64,000 bases of DNA from a bacterium (GCA_016124945.1 WGMT01000025.1:1-64000), one strand, 5' to 3'; counted from the stretch's first letter, positions 28,017-39,582 are shown. The notes: generated by a model not told the origin, from the letters alone. Numbers and translations are program-made.

Positions 28017-29411
28017 ATGACTCTGCAACCCGAAACAGAAAAAATAGATCTAAAGATATACCGCAATGTTGTAGGAATGTTGGCGGCACTGTGGCGGCTG
28101 CGTAGACAGGAATCGTGGACACGTCGGCAGATTGTGGAACATCAGGCACAGGCGCTGCATGGTCTGCGCTCTCACGCATATGCCCATTCGTCTTTTTACC
28201 AACGCTTCCATGCTGGTCTTACGGAGCGCCCTTTGCAAGAACTGCCGGTTCTCACGAAGGAGATGCTCCATAACCATTTTGATGAGATCGTGACAGACAG
28301 TCGGTTAATTCGTGAGAAGGTTGCTGCTCATGTGTCCACCTTGCAGGGTGCCGAGCAGTTACTGGATCGCTACTTCGCGGTTGCCACATCGGGGACGACG
28401 GGAAGCCCTAGTTTTCTGATTTTCAATCGCCGTGAGTGGGCAACAGTCCTGGCTTCTTTCACCCGCTATGAACGGCATATTGGCTCCCTATCGGGTATTG
28501 TTCAGCGTCCCCGGATTGCCGTTGTGGCCTCGAAGACTCCGTCGCACGTCTCTGCGCGCATCGGCGCGTCTACTCGTAGTTCGCTGATCCCCATGTTGCG
28601 CCTGGATGTCGGTGCTCCACTCGATAGCATTGTGCAGCGCCTCAATGAGTGGCAACCTCAAATGTTGGCCACTTATGCTTCGATGACGGGGATTTTGGCT
28701 CAAGAGCAACTGGCCGGTCGATTGCAGATTGCGCCGCGCCGTATTGTCAGTAGCGCAGAAGTGTTAACGCCGCCCCTACGCCAGCGGATCGAGGCAACGT
28801 GGGGGCCGGGAGTGCTCTTTGATCAGTATGGGGCGAGCGAGGGCGGCACCTTTGCCGTGGAATGTACCTTTCATCGCGGTCTTCACGTGTTCGAGGATCT
28901 GGTCATTCTAGAAGTGGTTGATCAGCAGAATCACCCTGTTCCGCCCGGCGAGTACGGCGACAAGGTACTGCTCACCGTACTCTTCAACCACACGCAACCA
29001 CTGATCCGTTACGAATTGAGCGACAGCATCGCTATGTCCACCAAGGGCTGTTCTTGTGGCTGCGAGTTTGCGCTGATCGACAAAATTCAGGGGCGGATGG
29101 AGGACGTGCTGGCTCTGCCCGCCCGTAACGGTGGAACAGTTCCAGTGCACCCAATGGTCTTCTACCGCATTTTAGATGAAGTGCCGGTCCTCAGTTGGCA
29201 AGTGGTGCAAGAAGAAGAACGGTTGTCCATCCTCTTGAGCGGTGATCGGCAGCAAGTGGACGAAAAGGCGTTGGTCGAGAGGATACAACACGCGCTCATC
29301 AAGCAAGGCGCAGCCAATCCCTACACTGTCATTCAGTGGAAAGCGGGTCTGGCGCGTGGCACCACCGGAAAGGCGGCGCGCATTAGGTCACATTTGGGGC
29401 CATCCGCTTGA
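28017..29411 (+). CDS. PaaK/CapK-like adenylate-forming enzyme
   Basis: A 464-residue cytoplasmic protein of the ANL superfamily, nearest to phenylacetate-CoA ligase and CapK. The P-loop-like motif ATSGTTGSPSF lies at about residues 122-132, YGASEGG at about 275 is the adenylate-binding core, and LIRYELSD at about 338 is the hinge-side Asp motif. Such enzymes activate a carboxylate with ATP and often pass it to CoA. The conserved Cys-rich stretch GCSCGCEF suggests a metal site. No paa genes are adjacent, so the substrate is unknown. The start ATG lacks a strong ribosome site. Confidence 0.85.
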   Translation: MTLQPETEKIDLKIYRNVVGMLAALWRLRRQESWTRRQIVEHQAQALHGLRSHAYAHSSFYQRFHAGLTERPLQELPVLTKEMLHNHFDEIVTDSRLIREKVAAHVSTLQGAEQLLDRYFAVATSGTTGSPSFLIFNRREWATVLASFTRYERHIGSLSGIVQRPRIAVVASKTPSHVSARIGASTRSSLIPMLRLDVGAPLDSIVQRLNEWQPQMLATYASMTGILAQEQLAGRLQIAPRRIVSSAEVLTPPLRQRIEATWGPGVLFDQYGASEGGTFAVECTFHRGLHVFEDLVILEVVDQQNHPVPPGEYGDKVLLTVLFNHTQPLIRYELSDSIAMSTKGCSCGCEFALIDKIQGRMEDVLALPARNGGTVPVHPMVFYRILDEVPVLSWQVVQEEERLSILLSGDRQQVDEKALVERIQHALIKQGAANPYTVIQWKAGLARGTTGKAARIRSHLGPSA

Positions 29412-29531
29412 TATGACAACCTTGAAATGTCGCGCTCTCCCGCAAGGTTGACAGTCCACGTTCACGTAGATACACTCCTCCTATGCAGACTGAACGGTGA
29501 ACGGTTGCTGAGCCAATAGAGGAGCGCAGGT

Positions 29532-30563
29532 TTGCCTCGCAATATTCCCGACTACGACGACTACGACGAAGTTTACGCCGACGACTATTTCGAGGGGCGT
29601 GGACGCACCAAACCAAAACCAAAGAAGCAATCGTCCGACTTGATGCCGGGCGTGGTTGTTCGCGCGCTGGGGCACCACTACGAGGTGGAAACCGAAGACG
29701 GCGAACGCATCTGTCGCGTACGGGGGCGCCTGCTCCAGGAACGGGGCAAAGATACACTCGTGGCCGTGGGCGACCGTGTGATGGTGATGCCCGAAGGCAA
29801 GCGCAAAGGTCTCATCGACTTTGTGGAAGAGCGCACATCGGTGCTCAGCCGTCGTCGCCCAGGCACCAGCCAGATCGTCGAAGACGTGATCCTGGCCAAC
29901 CCCGATCAGGTGCTCATCGTCTTCTCCGTGGCGCAGCCCGAGCCCCATCTGCGCATGCTGGATCGCTTCCTTGTTGTTGCCGAGTCCAACGAACTGCCTG
30001 CCATCATCTGCGTCAACAAAGTGGACATCACCGGCGTCGATGTCGCCAAAGATAAGTTCAGCCTCTACGCCAATCTGGGCTATCCGCTCATCTTCGCCAG
30101 TGCAACCACCGGAGACGGCATCGATGATCTATATCACCTGCTGGAAGACAAGCTCACCGTGGTCGCCGGGCCTAGTGGGGTGGGCAAGAGCACGCTGATC
30201 AATGCCATTCACCCCGATCTAAATCTACGAGTAGGCGAATTACGTGGATTTGAAGGCAAAGGCCGCCACACCACACGTGGCGCCCAATTGTTTCGCCTGC
30301 CCTTGGGCAAAGACACCTACATCGCCGACACACCGGGCATCCGTGAACTGGGCCTCTACGAAATCGATCCGGCCAGTCTGGGCTTTTTCTTTGTAGACAT
30401 CGAACCTTTCGTCAACGAATGCCGTTTTCCCAACTGCACCCATACCCACGAACCAGGCTGTGCCGTCCATGCCGCCGTGCAGGCTGGCAAGATCTCGCCC
30501 GAACGCTATGACAGCTATCTACGGATTCTGCAAGGTGAGGATCTGCAGGAAGAAGATTGGTGA
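29532..30563 (+). CDS. rsgA: Ribosome small subunit-dependent GTPase RsgA
   Basis: A 343-residue circularly permuted GTPase that checks late 30S maturation. An acidic N-terminal tail (residues 1-35) precedes the OB-fold. The order G4-G1-G3 is diagnostic: NKVD at 162-165, P-loop GPSGVGKS at 213-220, DTPG at 266-269. The zinc site [14 protein letters not shown] (Cys297, Cys302, His304, Cys310) follows. The start is TTG at 29532 with an AGAGGAG site 7 bp upstream. Length fits the family. The helicase gene follows 110 bp downstream after a repeat block. Confidence 0.96.
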   Translation: MPRNIPDYDDYDEVYADDYFEGRGRTKPKPKKQSSDLMPGVVVRALGHHYEVETEDGERICRVRGRLLQERGKDTLVAVGDRVMVMPEGKRKGLIDFVEERTSVLSRRRPGTSQIVEDVILANPDQVLIVFSVAQPEPHLRMLDRFLVVAESNELPAIICVNKVDITGVDVAKDKFSLYANLGYPLIFASATTGDGIDDLYHLLEDKLTVVAGPSGVGKSTLINAIHPDLNLRVGELRGFEGKGRHTTRGAQLFRLPLGKDTYIADTPGIRELGLYEIDPASLGFFFVDIEPFVNECRFPNCTHTHEPGCAVHAAVQAGKISPERYDSYLRILQGEDLQEEDW

Positions 30564-30569
30564 CGGATT

Positions 30570-30641
30570 GATGATGGGATGATGGAATTTCGTCGAGATT
30601 CATCATCTTATCATCCCATCATCCCATCATCCCATCATCCC
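30570..30641. repeat. Inverted repeat of 8-bp tandem units (tcatccca)
   Basis: GATGATGGGATGATGG (30570-30585) can pair with a run of four tcatccca units at 30611-30641. It fills the gap between rsgA and the helicase gene. The same motif forms a perfect hairpin at 45428-45470. Confidence 0.85.
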
Positions 30642-30673
30642 GTAGCCTTCACCCTTCACTACTGGAAAATCTC

Positions 30674-33133
<2,460 letters not shown>

Positions 33134-33170
33134 ACGGCAGACCGAACTTCGGAAACCAGGAGCTTTAGTA

Positions 33171-33377
33171 ATGAACGAGATCATTTTCTTGATCGAGAAT
33201 TCCCCAGAAGGCGGCTACGAAGCCAAAGCCATTGGTCACTCAATTTTCACAGAAGCCGACACACTAGACGAACTTCGAGAAATGCTCCGCGATGCGGTTT
33301 CGTGCCATTTCGACGACGATGAACGGCCACAGATGATCCGTCTTCACTTTGTGCAGGAGGAAGTCATTGCAGTATGA
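33171..33377 (+). CDS. hicB: HicB-like antitoxin
   Basis: A 68-residue protein with the HicB N-terminal fold: [28 protein letters not shown] has the strand-loop-strand pattern ending in a Glu-Ala, then [13 protein letters not shown] as helix. It is shorter than classic HicB and has no visible DNA-binding C-terminal domain, so it may neutralise without repressing strongly. It overlaps hicA by 4 bp (ATGA), as in type II modules, in the antitoxin-first order. Its ATG has an AGGAG site 8 bp upstream. Confidence 0.82.
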   Translation: MNEIIFLIENSPEGGYEAKAIGHSIFTEADTLDELREMLRDAVSCHFDDDERPQMIRLHFVQEEVIAV

Positions 33378-33619
33378 GGATTCCGCGGGACGTAAGCGGT
33401 GATGACTTAACCAAACGCCTTGCACGCATCGGTTACATTGTGACACGACAGTCTGGTAGCCATGTACGTTTAACGCGACGGGACGATAATCGTGAACATT
33501 CGATTACTGTGCCGCTACATGCTGCTCTACGCGTCGGCACACTGAACAGCATACTGAATGATGTTGCAACTCACTTATTGATCGACAAAACAGAGCTTTT
33601 GAGGCAGTTATTCGAATGA
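33374..33619 (+). CDS. hicA: HicA-family mRNA interferase toxin
   Basis: An 81-residue basic protein. DDLTKRLARIGYIVTRQSGSH holds the double-stranded-RNA-binding-like fold, and His30 in GSHVRLTR is the catalytic His of HicA. HSITVPLH then fits the next conserved strand. HicA toxins cleave mRNA when free of HicB. The gene is preceded by the HicB-like gene with a 4-bp overlap and overlaps the next gene by 4 bp as well, so read-through into the permease gene is likely. Confidence 0.88.
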   Translation: MRIPRDVSGDDLTKRLARIGYIVTRQSGSHVRLTRRDDNREHSITVPLHAALRVGTLNSILNDVATHLLIDKTELLRQLFE

Positions 33620-35928
33620 CACCACCTGCACCGCACCAATCTCCCCCCTGGGGAACCACCACCAAAGCCATTGTCGCCGTCTTTGTACTTGTGCTGACGG
33701 CGTTACTCGTTTGGCGGTTTCGCGATCTGCTGACGCCGTTGGTCCTGGCGGCGTTGCTGGCCTACATCCTCAACCCACTCATCACCTGGATCGACGTGCG
33801 CACACCGCTCAGCCGCCCGCAGACGGTGCTGATCGTCTACCTGGTGCTGCTGCTCATCGTCCTCGCCGGGATGACGGCCATCGGCTTCGTCGCCGTGGAT
33901 CAGGTCCTTGTGCTTTCGGAGGCCATTCCGCGCTGGACGGCACAGGCGGTGACGCTCTTCCCTGAGTTGCCCAGCCTGATCCCGGCACAACTCACAATTT
34001 TGGGCTTTTCGATTGATCTCAGCAGTTTGCAGGCACAGGTACAAAACCAATTTAATCTGATCCTCAACCCGGCGCAGATTGATTGGCGCGCCATCGGCGC
34101 TCAGATTGTGAACTTGATCCAGCCCGTCTTCAGCCTGAGCGGATCGTGGGCGGCCAACGTGCTGCAGGCCACCGCCGGCGTGGTGGGGTTGATCTTGTTG
34201 ATCTTCGTGATCTCGATCTACATGGCAGTGGACGCACCCCGCTTCAGCGTCGGCATCGGCGAACTGGCACAACAGCCCGGCTACCGTGTGGACGCCGAAC
34301 TGTTGCTGGCGCAGATCAGCCGTGTGTGGGCCGCCTACTTCCGCGGACAGGTGCTCCTGGGGATCATTATTTTCGTGGTGGTGAGTGTGGTGTTGGGGCT
34401 GTTGGGTGTTAGTAATGCGCTGGGATTGGGCGTCCTTTCAGGCGTGATGGAGTTTTTGCCCATCATCGGCCCGGTAATCGGCGCCGCGGCGGCCATCCTC
34501 GTGGCGCTCTTCCAACAGGAAGTCCCCTTCGGGCTGGCAACCTGGCAATACGTGTTGATCATCACCGCCGCCATGTTCTTGATCCAACAATTGGAAAACA
34601 ACATTCTCGTGCCGCGCATTGTAGGGGACGCCCTCGATCTCCATCCGCTGCTCGTCATGGTCAGCGTGATCATGGGGAGCGCCTTGGCGGGGCTGCTAGG
34701 TGCTGTCCTTGCGGCGCCGGTGGTGGCGTCGGCCAAGATTTTTGGCACCTACGCCTGGCGCAAAATGCTCGATCTCGATCCCTTCCCGCCGCAGACGGTG
34801 ACGTTGCCGCCGTCGCAGATACAAGATGTGCCTTCTCGCCTAACCGCTGCCTGGGGACGTGTGGCCAATTCGCTAGGACGGCTGCTGCCCGACTTCCCGT
34901 TGCGCCATGCGCTCCCCATCCCCAAGGAAGGAACCGCCATGAACGACCACATCTATCCGCTCCAGTTCGCCCCCGTCTTCAAAGACTATCCCTGGGGCGG
35001 CCGCAATTTGGAGACGGTGCTGGGCCGCGTCATCCCGCCCGGTGTTGTCGCTGAAAGCTGGGAAATTTCCGCCCATCCCAATGGGCAGACCAAAGTGATC
35101 AACGGCCCGTTGACAGGCTCCACACTGGCCGAAATACAGCAATCGCTCGGCCTCGATCTGGTAGGGACACGCAACCGCCACGCCCTGGAATTGGGCAAAT
35201 TCCCGCTGCTGATCAAACTGCTCGACGCCAACCAATGGCTCTCGGTGCAGGTCCACCCCGACGACGCCTACGCCCTGGCCAATGTCGATGAATTCGGTAA
35301 GACCGAAATGTGGGTGATCCTGCACGCTGAACCAGGCGCGGAGTTGATCTACGGCCTCAAACCTGGGATCGACCGCACCGCTTTCGCCCAAGCCATCGCC
35401 CAAGGACGTAGCCAAGACGCGCTCCACCGTGTGCCCGTGCAGGCAGGTGACATCGTCTTCGTCCCGGCAGGGACGGTCCACGCCCTGGGGCCGGGGATCA
35501 TCGTGGCCGAAATTCAGCAAAACAGTGACACCACCTACCGTATCTACGACTGGGATCGCATGGGCAACGACGGCAAACCCCGTCCGCTGCACGTGGAAGA
35601 AGCCCTCAAGGTGATCAACTGGCAACAGGTGGAACCGTCGCTGGTGAAGCCACAAGCCCTCTCTGCCGATCACACTGAACTGTTGGCGGAATGTCCATAC
35701 TTCCGCACCGAACGGCTGACCCTCGCCGCCGCTGAAGTCTACGCAGGGCGTTGCACTGGGGACACGTTTGAGATCTGGGCTGTCCTCGATGGCGCGGCAA
35801 CGGTCACCTGGGCAGCGGGCGCGCTTGACGTGTCTGCTGTCGGCTGGGTGCTTCTGCCTGCAGCGCTCGGCAAATTCAGCGTGGAAGCGGCGGAAAAATC
35901 GGTCCTCTTGCGGATCATCACGCCGTAG
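33616..35928 (+). CDS. manA: AI-2E-type permease joined in frame to type I phosphomannose isomerase
   Basis: One open frame of 770 residues. Residues about 15-385 form an AI-2E/PerM-family membrane protein with about eight membrane segments (TPLVLAALLAYILNPLITW, GVMEFLPIIGPVIGA, LVPRIVGDALDLHPLLV). Residues 442-770 form a complete ManA-type isomerase (fructose-6-phosphate to mannose-6-phosphate): PVFKDYPWGGR, LLDANQWLSVQVHPDD, EMWVIL, FVPAGTVHAL. Residue 442 is Met, encoded by ATG 34939, with a strong AAGGAAGGA site 6 bp before it. So ManA may be made as a separate product by internal initiation, as a true fusion, or the permease stop may be lost. It overlaps hicA by 4 bp. Confidence 0.85.
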   Translation: MTPPAPHQSPPWGTTTKAIVAVFVLVLTALLVWRFRDLLTPLVLAALLAYILNPLITWIDVRTPLSRPQTVLIVYLVLLLIVLAGMTAIGFVAVDQVLVLSEAIPRWTAQAVTLFPELPSLIPAQLTILGFSIDLSSLQAQVQNQFNLILNPAQIDWRAIGAQIVNLIQPVFSLSGSWAANVLQATAGVVGLILLIFVISIYMAVDAPRFSVGIGELAQQPGYRVDAELLLAQISRVWAAYFRGQVLLGIIIFVVVSVVLGLLGVSNALGLGVLSGVMEFLPIIGPVIGAAAAILVALFQQEVPFGLATWQYVLIITAAMFLIQQLENNILVPRIVGDALDLHPLLVMVSVIMGSALAGLLGAVLAAPVVASAKIFGTYAWRKMLDLDPFPPQTVTLPPSQIQDVPSRLTAAWGRVANSLGRLLPDFPLRHALPIPKEGTAMNDHIYPLQFAPVFKDYPWGGRNLETVLGRVIPPGVVAESWEISAHPNGQTKVINGPLTGSTLAEIQQSLGLDLVGTRNRHALELGKFPLLIKLLDANQWLSVQVHPDDAYALANVDEFGKTEMWVILHAEPGAELIYGLKPGIDRTAFAQAIAQGRSQDALHRVPVQAGDIVFVPAGTVHALGPGIIVAEIQQNSDTTYRIYDWDRMGNDGKPRPLHVEEALKVINWQQVEPSLVKPQALSADHTELLAECPYFRTERLTLAAAEVYAGRCTGDTFEIWAVLDGAATVTWAAGALDVSAVGWVLLPAALGKFSVEAAEKSVLLRIITP

Positions 35929-36085
35929 CAGGTTGCAGGTCAATGTCATTAAGTTAAGCGCGGAGTGAGCATCCTCAGATGCGGCTCTACAGGTGTGGAC
36001 TCGCATCTGAGGATGCTCACTCCGCAGTGTGACGAATAGCCGAATCCCTTAACTTGATGACATTTGGTTGCAACCTGCAACCTGC
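35928..36085. repeat. Nested inverted repeat (158 bp) after the permease-ManA gene
   Basis: Outer arms GCAGGTTGCAG...TTAAGTTAAG (35928-35958) and complement (36048-36084) enclose an inner perfect 24-bp stem (35960-35983 with 36002-36025). The right arm holds two extra tandem units of caacctg-type 7-mers. It begins at the stop codon and may terminate transcription. Confidence 0.85.
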
Positions 36086-36187
36086 CATCAAATGGAACCC
36101 ATACCACAGCCCCCAAACCATAATCTTCCATAATAAATTTGTTTTACATCGAACTTTTTAATATTGAATCATTGACTGGGGGGTATA

Positions 36188-36814
36188 ATGACAATTCGGG
36201 AAAATAAATCACCGCTGGCTTTAGAAAAACAGGCGGCCAGCGACTATCCGTTGCACGAAATCGTGGGTGGACGGTGGAGCCCGCGCTATTTTTCGTCACA
36301 ACCGGTGCCCAAGGAGAAGATTGGGGCAATGTTGGAAGCAGCGCGCTGGGCGGCGTCTTCGCGTAATCAGCAGCCGTGGCGCTTTATTGTTGTTACCGCA
36401 GATCAGCCGGAACTGCACGCACGCTTCGTGGGGACTTTGATGGAAGCTAATCAGAAGTGGGCCCAAGAGGCGCCGCTCCTCATACTGGGGATCGCCAAAC
36501 GCAACTGGGATCACAACGACCAACCCAATGGCTATGCCTGGTACGATTTAGGACAGGCAGTCTCTGCGCTGGCGCTGCAAGGCATGGCCGAAGGCGTCTA
36601 CATTCACCAAATGGGTGGCTTTAGCAAAGACGCCGCCCGCGCCGCCTTCGCCATCCCCGAGGCATACGAACCCGTCGTCGCCATCGCCGCCGGCTACCCC
36701 GGTGTGCTGGACGAAGCCCCCGACGATATCCGCCAGCGCGAACTTTCTCCGCGCAGCCGCAAGCCGTTGAGCGAACTTGTCTACGGCGGTGAGTGGGGCG
36801 CGCCCTGGGATTGA
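36188..36814 (+). CDS. Nitroreductase-family flavoprotein
   Basis: A 208-residue FMN-dependent oxidoreductase. SPRYFSSQPVPKEKIGAML and AARWAASSRNQQPWRFIVV (residues about 30-65) are the nitroreductase FMN-binding start, and YAWYDLGQAVSALALQ plus AIAAGYPG match the second half. It is likely a homodimer that reduces nitro compounds or quinones with NAD(P)H, or performs a related reduction. The ATG follows a TGGGGGG site. It stands between two repeat blocks, and its last codons overlap the left arm of the next one. Substrate cannot be assigned. Confidence 0.92.
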   Translation: MTIRENKSPLALEKQAASDYPLHEIVGGRWSPRYFSSQPVPKEKIGAMLEAARWAASSRNQQPWRFIVVTADQPELHARFVGTLMEANQKWAQEAPLLILGIAKRNWDHNDQPNGYAWYDLGQAVSALALQGMAEGVYIHQMGGFSKDAARAAFAIPEAYEPVVAIAAGYPGVLDEAPDDIRQRELSPRSRKPLSELVYGGEWGAPWD

Positions 36815-36913
36815 TAGAACGCGGATCGAGCGGATCGAGCGGATCGAGCGGATCAGACGGATTTCCAGAATTTTACTCGACATCTGCTCAGATCCGCCCA
36901 ATCCGCGTTCTAT
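36814..36913. repeat. Inverted repeat with 9-bp internal repeats
   Basis: ATAGAACGCGGAT (36814-36826) and its perfect complement (36901-36913) bracket three to four cggatcgag units and a less perfect inner pairing. It lies between nitroreductase and dihydropyrimidinase. Confidence 0.85.
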
Positions 36914-36948
36914 TTTTGCCTTTTGCACCTTGCCTTCTTGGAGGTCTC

Positions 36949-38310
36949 TTGTACGACATCGTCATAACCAACGGCCTTGTGGTGACATCCGGCGGCGTGC
37001 TGGAAGCGGATCTGGCCATCGACGGCGAGCAGATCGCAGCCATCGGCGTACGCCTGAACGGTGACCGGGTCATCGACGCCGCCGGCGCATACGTGATCCC
37101 CGGCGGCGTCGATCCACATGTCCACTTGCAGATGCAATTGGGTGCGCTCACCACCGCCGATAGCTTCGCTACCGGCACGGTGGCGGCGGCATGTGGCGGC
37201 ACCACCACCATCGTCGACTTCGCCGATCCGCAGCCCGAACAGTCGATGCTCGACGCACTGCGCGTCCGTCGCGCCGAGGCCGATCCCCAGGTTGCTATCG
37301 ACTACGCCCTGCACATGACCGTCCCCACCTGGCACGGCGCACACGAGGAGCGTCTGGCCGAGATCGACGATCTCCTCGGCGCCGGGTGCCTCACCTTCAA
37401 ACTCTACCAGGCCTACCCACGCATGGAATTGGACGACGTCGCCCTCTACCGGGTGATGAAGCGCATCGGCGCGGCAGGAGGACGGGTAGTGCTGCACAGC
37501 GAAACCGGCCCGCTGTTGGAGGAACTGCGCCGCGATGCCCTCGCCCAAGGACACACCGCCGCTATCTGGCACGAGCGCACACGTCCAGCGCGGCTGGAGG
37601 CTACAGCGGTGCACCGCGCCGCGGAGATCGCCCACCAGGCCGAATGCCCGCTCTACATTTTCCATGTGGGCTGCGCCGAAAGTGTGGCCGCCATCGTTGC
37701 CGCCCGCCTGCGCGGCGTAGACATTGTGGCTGAAAGCTGCCCCCAATATCTCGTCCTCACGGCGGAACATCAGCTTGATAGCCCCGACGGCAATCTCTTC
37801 ATCTGCGCACCGCCGCTGCGCTCCCACGAAGACCAGGACGCGCTCTGGCTCGCCCTGGCCGACGACGATCTGCAGGTGGTGAGCACCGATCACTGCCCGT
37901 GGACACGCGCCGAGAAGATGGGCGCGCCCAACTTTGCCACCGTCCCCGGCGGCGTGCCTGGCATTGAAGCACGGCTCTCGTTGGTGCACCACTTCGGCAT
38001 CAACCACGAACAACTCGATCTGGCACGCTGGGTAGAGCTCTGTTGCACCAAACCGGCGCAGTGGATGGGATTGGATCGCAAAGGTGCGCTGCTGCCCGGC
38101 TTCGACGCCGACGTGGTGATCTTCGACCCCGACCGCGCCAAGACGCTCACTGTCGACGCGCTTCACGAAGCCGCCGGTTGGACACCCTACGACGGCGTCA
38201 CCGTGCAAGGCTGGCCGCGCACCGTCCTGGCGCGGGGGCGGGTGATTGTGGAAGATGAAGCGTTTGTGGGCAAATTGGGGCAGGGGCGCTTTGTGGAGCG
38301 GTTTGGGTAG
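36949..38310 (+). CDS. Dihydropyrimidinase/D-hydantoinase
   Basis: A 453-residue cyclic amidohydrolase that opens dihydropyrimidine or hydantoin rings. The binuclear metal site is visible: DPHVHL (His57, His59), carboxylated-Lys candidate Lys151 in TFKLYQAYP, then LHSET, YIFHVGC and VSTDHCPW. GLVVTSGGVLEADLAIDG is the N-terminal beta domain and GADVVIFDP-like strands close the C-terminus. I place the start at TTG 36949, with GGAGG 5 bp upstream, because upstream codons come from the repeat block and are not family-like. It is 3 bp before the glycosylase gene, so the two are probably cotranscribed. A role in pyrimidine catabolism is likely but unproven. Confidence 0.93.
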   Translation: MYDIVITNGLVVTSGGVLEADLAIDGEQIAAIGVRLNGDRVIDAAGAYVIPGGVDPHVHLQMQLGALTTADSFATGTVAAACGGTTTIVDFADPQPEQSMLDALRVRRAEADPQVAIDYALHMTVPTWHGAHEERLAEIDDLLGAGCLTFKLYQAYPRMELDDVALYRVMKRIGAAGGRVVLHSETGPLLEELRRDALAQGHTAAIWHERTRPARLEATAVHRAAEIAHQAECPLYIFHVGCAESVAAIVAARLRGVDIVAESCPQYLVLTAEHQLDSPDGNLFICAPPLRSHEDQDALWLALADDDLQVVSTDHCPWTRAEKMGAPNFATVPGGVPGIEARLSLVHHFGINHEQLDLARWVELCCTKPAQWMGLDRKGALLPGFDADVVIFDPDRAKTLTVDALHEAAGWTPYDGVTVQGWPRTVLARGRVIVEDEAFVGKLGQGRFVERFG

Positions 38311-38313
38311 CAA

Positions 38314-38958
38314 ATGACAACTATTCTTGATCACCCTACTTTCGTCCACGCAGTCACCACCCTCGCCGCGGCGGACGCTGACCTCGCCGCCGCAGTTGAC
38401 CGCTGGGGCATGCCCCCGCTCTGGCAACGGCCACCTACCTTCCCCACGTTGTTGCGGACTATTCTCGAGCAACAGGTGTCGCTGGCGTCGGCGCGGGCGA
38501 CGTACGAGCGGCTGACCGTCCTGGCTGCGCCGTTGACCCCCGAAAGCTTCCTGGCTCAGGACGATGACACGTTGCGCACCATCGGCTTCAGTCGTCAAAA
38601 GACACGTTATGGCCGAGAACTGGCGCTGGCCATCGCCGAGGAACGGCTGGATCTGACCAAACTAGAGGCAATGCCCGACGAGGATGTGCGTTCCACCCTC
38701 ATCGCCCTGCCCGGCATCGGCGCATGGACAGCCGAGATCTTCCTGCTTACGGCGCTGCGTCGAGCCGACGCCTGGCCCACCACGGATTTGGGCGTTATCG
38801 TGGGCGTGCAGCGAATCAAACAACTACCCCATCGCCCCAACCGAGACGAAATCGACGCCATCGCCGAAGCATGGCGTCCCTGGCGTGGGGCGGTCACCTA
38901 TCTGCTCTGGTACGACTATTTGAAAGGGAAACTGCCGGAGGGAATGACCGACGAGTAG
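38314..38958 (+). CDS. DNA-3-methyladenine glycosylase II (AlkA-type HhH-GPD)
   Basis: A 214-residue base-excision repair enzyme that removes alkylated purines. Helix-hairpin-helix ALPGIGAWTAEIFLLTAL lies at residues 131-148. Catalytic Asp158 stands in TTDLGVI, as in the AlkA family. LRTILEQQVSLASA at about 49-60 is the base-flipping segment. The Escherichia coli N-terminal TBP-like domain is absent, as is common in shorter bacterial homologues. The gene begins 3 bp after the dihydropyrimidinase stop. Confidence 0.93.
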   Translation: MTTILDHPTFVHAVTTLAAADADLAAAVDRWGMPPLWQRPPTFPTLLRTILEQQVSLASARATYERLTVLAAPLTPESFLAQDDDTLRTIGFSRQKTRYGRELALAIAEERLDLTKLEAMPDEDVRSTLIALPGIGAWTAEIFLLTALRRADAWPTTDLGVIVGVQRIKQLPHRPNRDEIDAIAEAWRPWRGAVTYLLWYDYLKGKLPEGMTDE

Positions 38959-38962
38959 TTAC

Positions 38963-38991
38963 TTTACATAATTTTAGAAAAATGTTATCCT
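38963..38991 (+). promoter_or_regulatory. Probable sigma-70 promoter for carD
   Basis: TTTACA (38963-38968) and TATCCT (38986-38991) are separated by 17 bp in an AT-rich spacer, with TG just before the -10 box. The spot is 43 bp before the carD TTG start. Sequence agreement is good but not tested. Confidence 0.5.
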
Positions 38992-39033
38992 TATTGTCAC
39001 CCGTACACTCTTTGGGTCAATCAGGAGGTTGCT

Positions 39034-39549
39034 TTGCTATTTTCAATCGGCGAAAACATTGTTCATCCCTCTCACGGTGCAGGGCAGATCGTGGGCATTG
39101 AAAAGCAGGAACTTGTTTCGGGTTTTCACCAGTATTATGTCATTGAGTTTGTGGGCAAGCGGTTGACAATCCGTGTGCCTGAACGACGCGCCGAAGATTT
39201 GGGCATGCGCAACGTTATGTCAAGGGTACGGTACCAGGCCGTCCTCGAAACGCTGCGTTCATTGCCCGGCCAGTTGCCCAAGAACTTCAAGGAACGTCGC
39301 CAGGCCGTGGCTGAGATGATCAACTCCGGTGTGCCCAAGCGCATCGCCGAAGCTGTGCGTGATCTTACCTGGCGTCGGCGCGCCGCTCACCTCACCAAGT
39401 CTGATTCTGAGTTGTTGGGCGAAGGACGTGAACGCCTCATTGCCGAAATGGCCTTGGCCAACGAGTGCGACGTCACCGAAGTTCGCCTCGAAATCGATGA
39501 AGCATTGTCCACAGCGGTGGCGGCGCAAGAAGAGCGCCTTGCGGCCTGA
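39034..39549 (+). CDS. carD: CarD-family transcriptional regulator
   Basis: A 171-residue protein that binds RNA polymerase beta and stabilises open complexes in characterised homologues. The N-terminal RNAP-interaction domain starts FSIGENIVHPSHGAGQIVGI and continues YYVIEFVGKRLTIRVPER. The helical C-terminal part (residues about 65-171, LPKNFKERRQAVAEM) fits the DNA-binding domain of short CarD proteins. The start is TTG 39034 with a perfect AGGAGG site. It is monocistronic: own promoter, own terminator. A true regulator is more likely than a TRCF fragment, since no helicase follows. Confidence 0.92.
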   Translation: MLFSIGENIVHPSHGAGQIVGIEKQELVSGFHQYYVIEFVGKRLTIRVPERRAEDLGMRNVMSRVRYQAVLETLRSLPGQLPKNFKERRQAVAEMINSGVPKRIAEAVRDLTWRRRAAHLTKSDSELLGEGRERLIAEMALANECDVTEVRLEIDEALSTAVAAQEERLAA

Positions 39550-39582
39550 GCAGGATCTGCTCAACCTAGGAGAGCACCAAGG

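Noticed and set aside
34873..36006. A 377-codon minus-strand open frame
   Set aside because: It mirrors the ManA-encoding part of the plus-strand frame and enters a repeat block; no motif supports it.
36793..36948. An upstream extension of the dihydropyrimidinase frame to an ATG at 36793
   Set aside because: These codons come from the nitroreductase end and a 9-bp repeat block (Ser-Ser-Gly runs), whereas TTG 36949 has a GGAGG site and starts the family's conserved N-terminus.
36910..38598. A 562-codon minus-strand open frame
   Set aside because: It lies opposite the dihydropyrimidinase, whose metal-binding motifs are intact. The antisense product has no family features.
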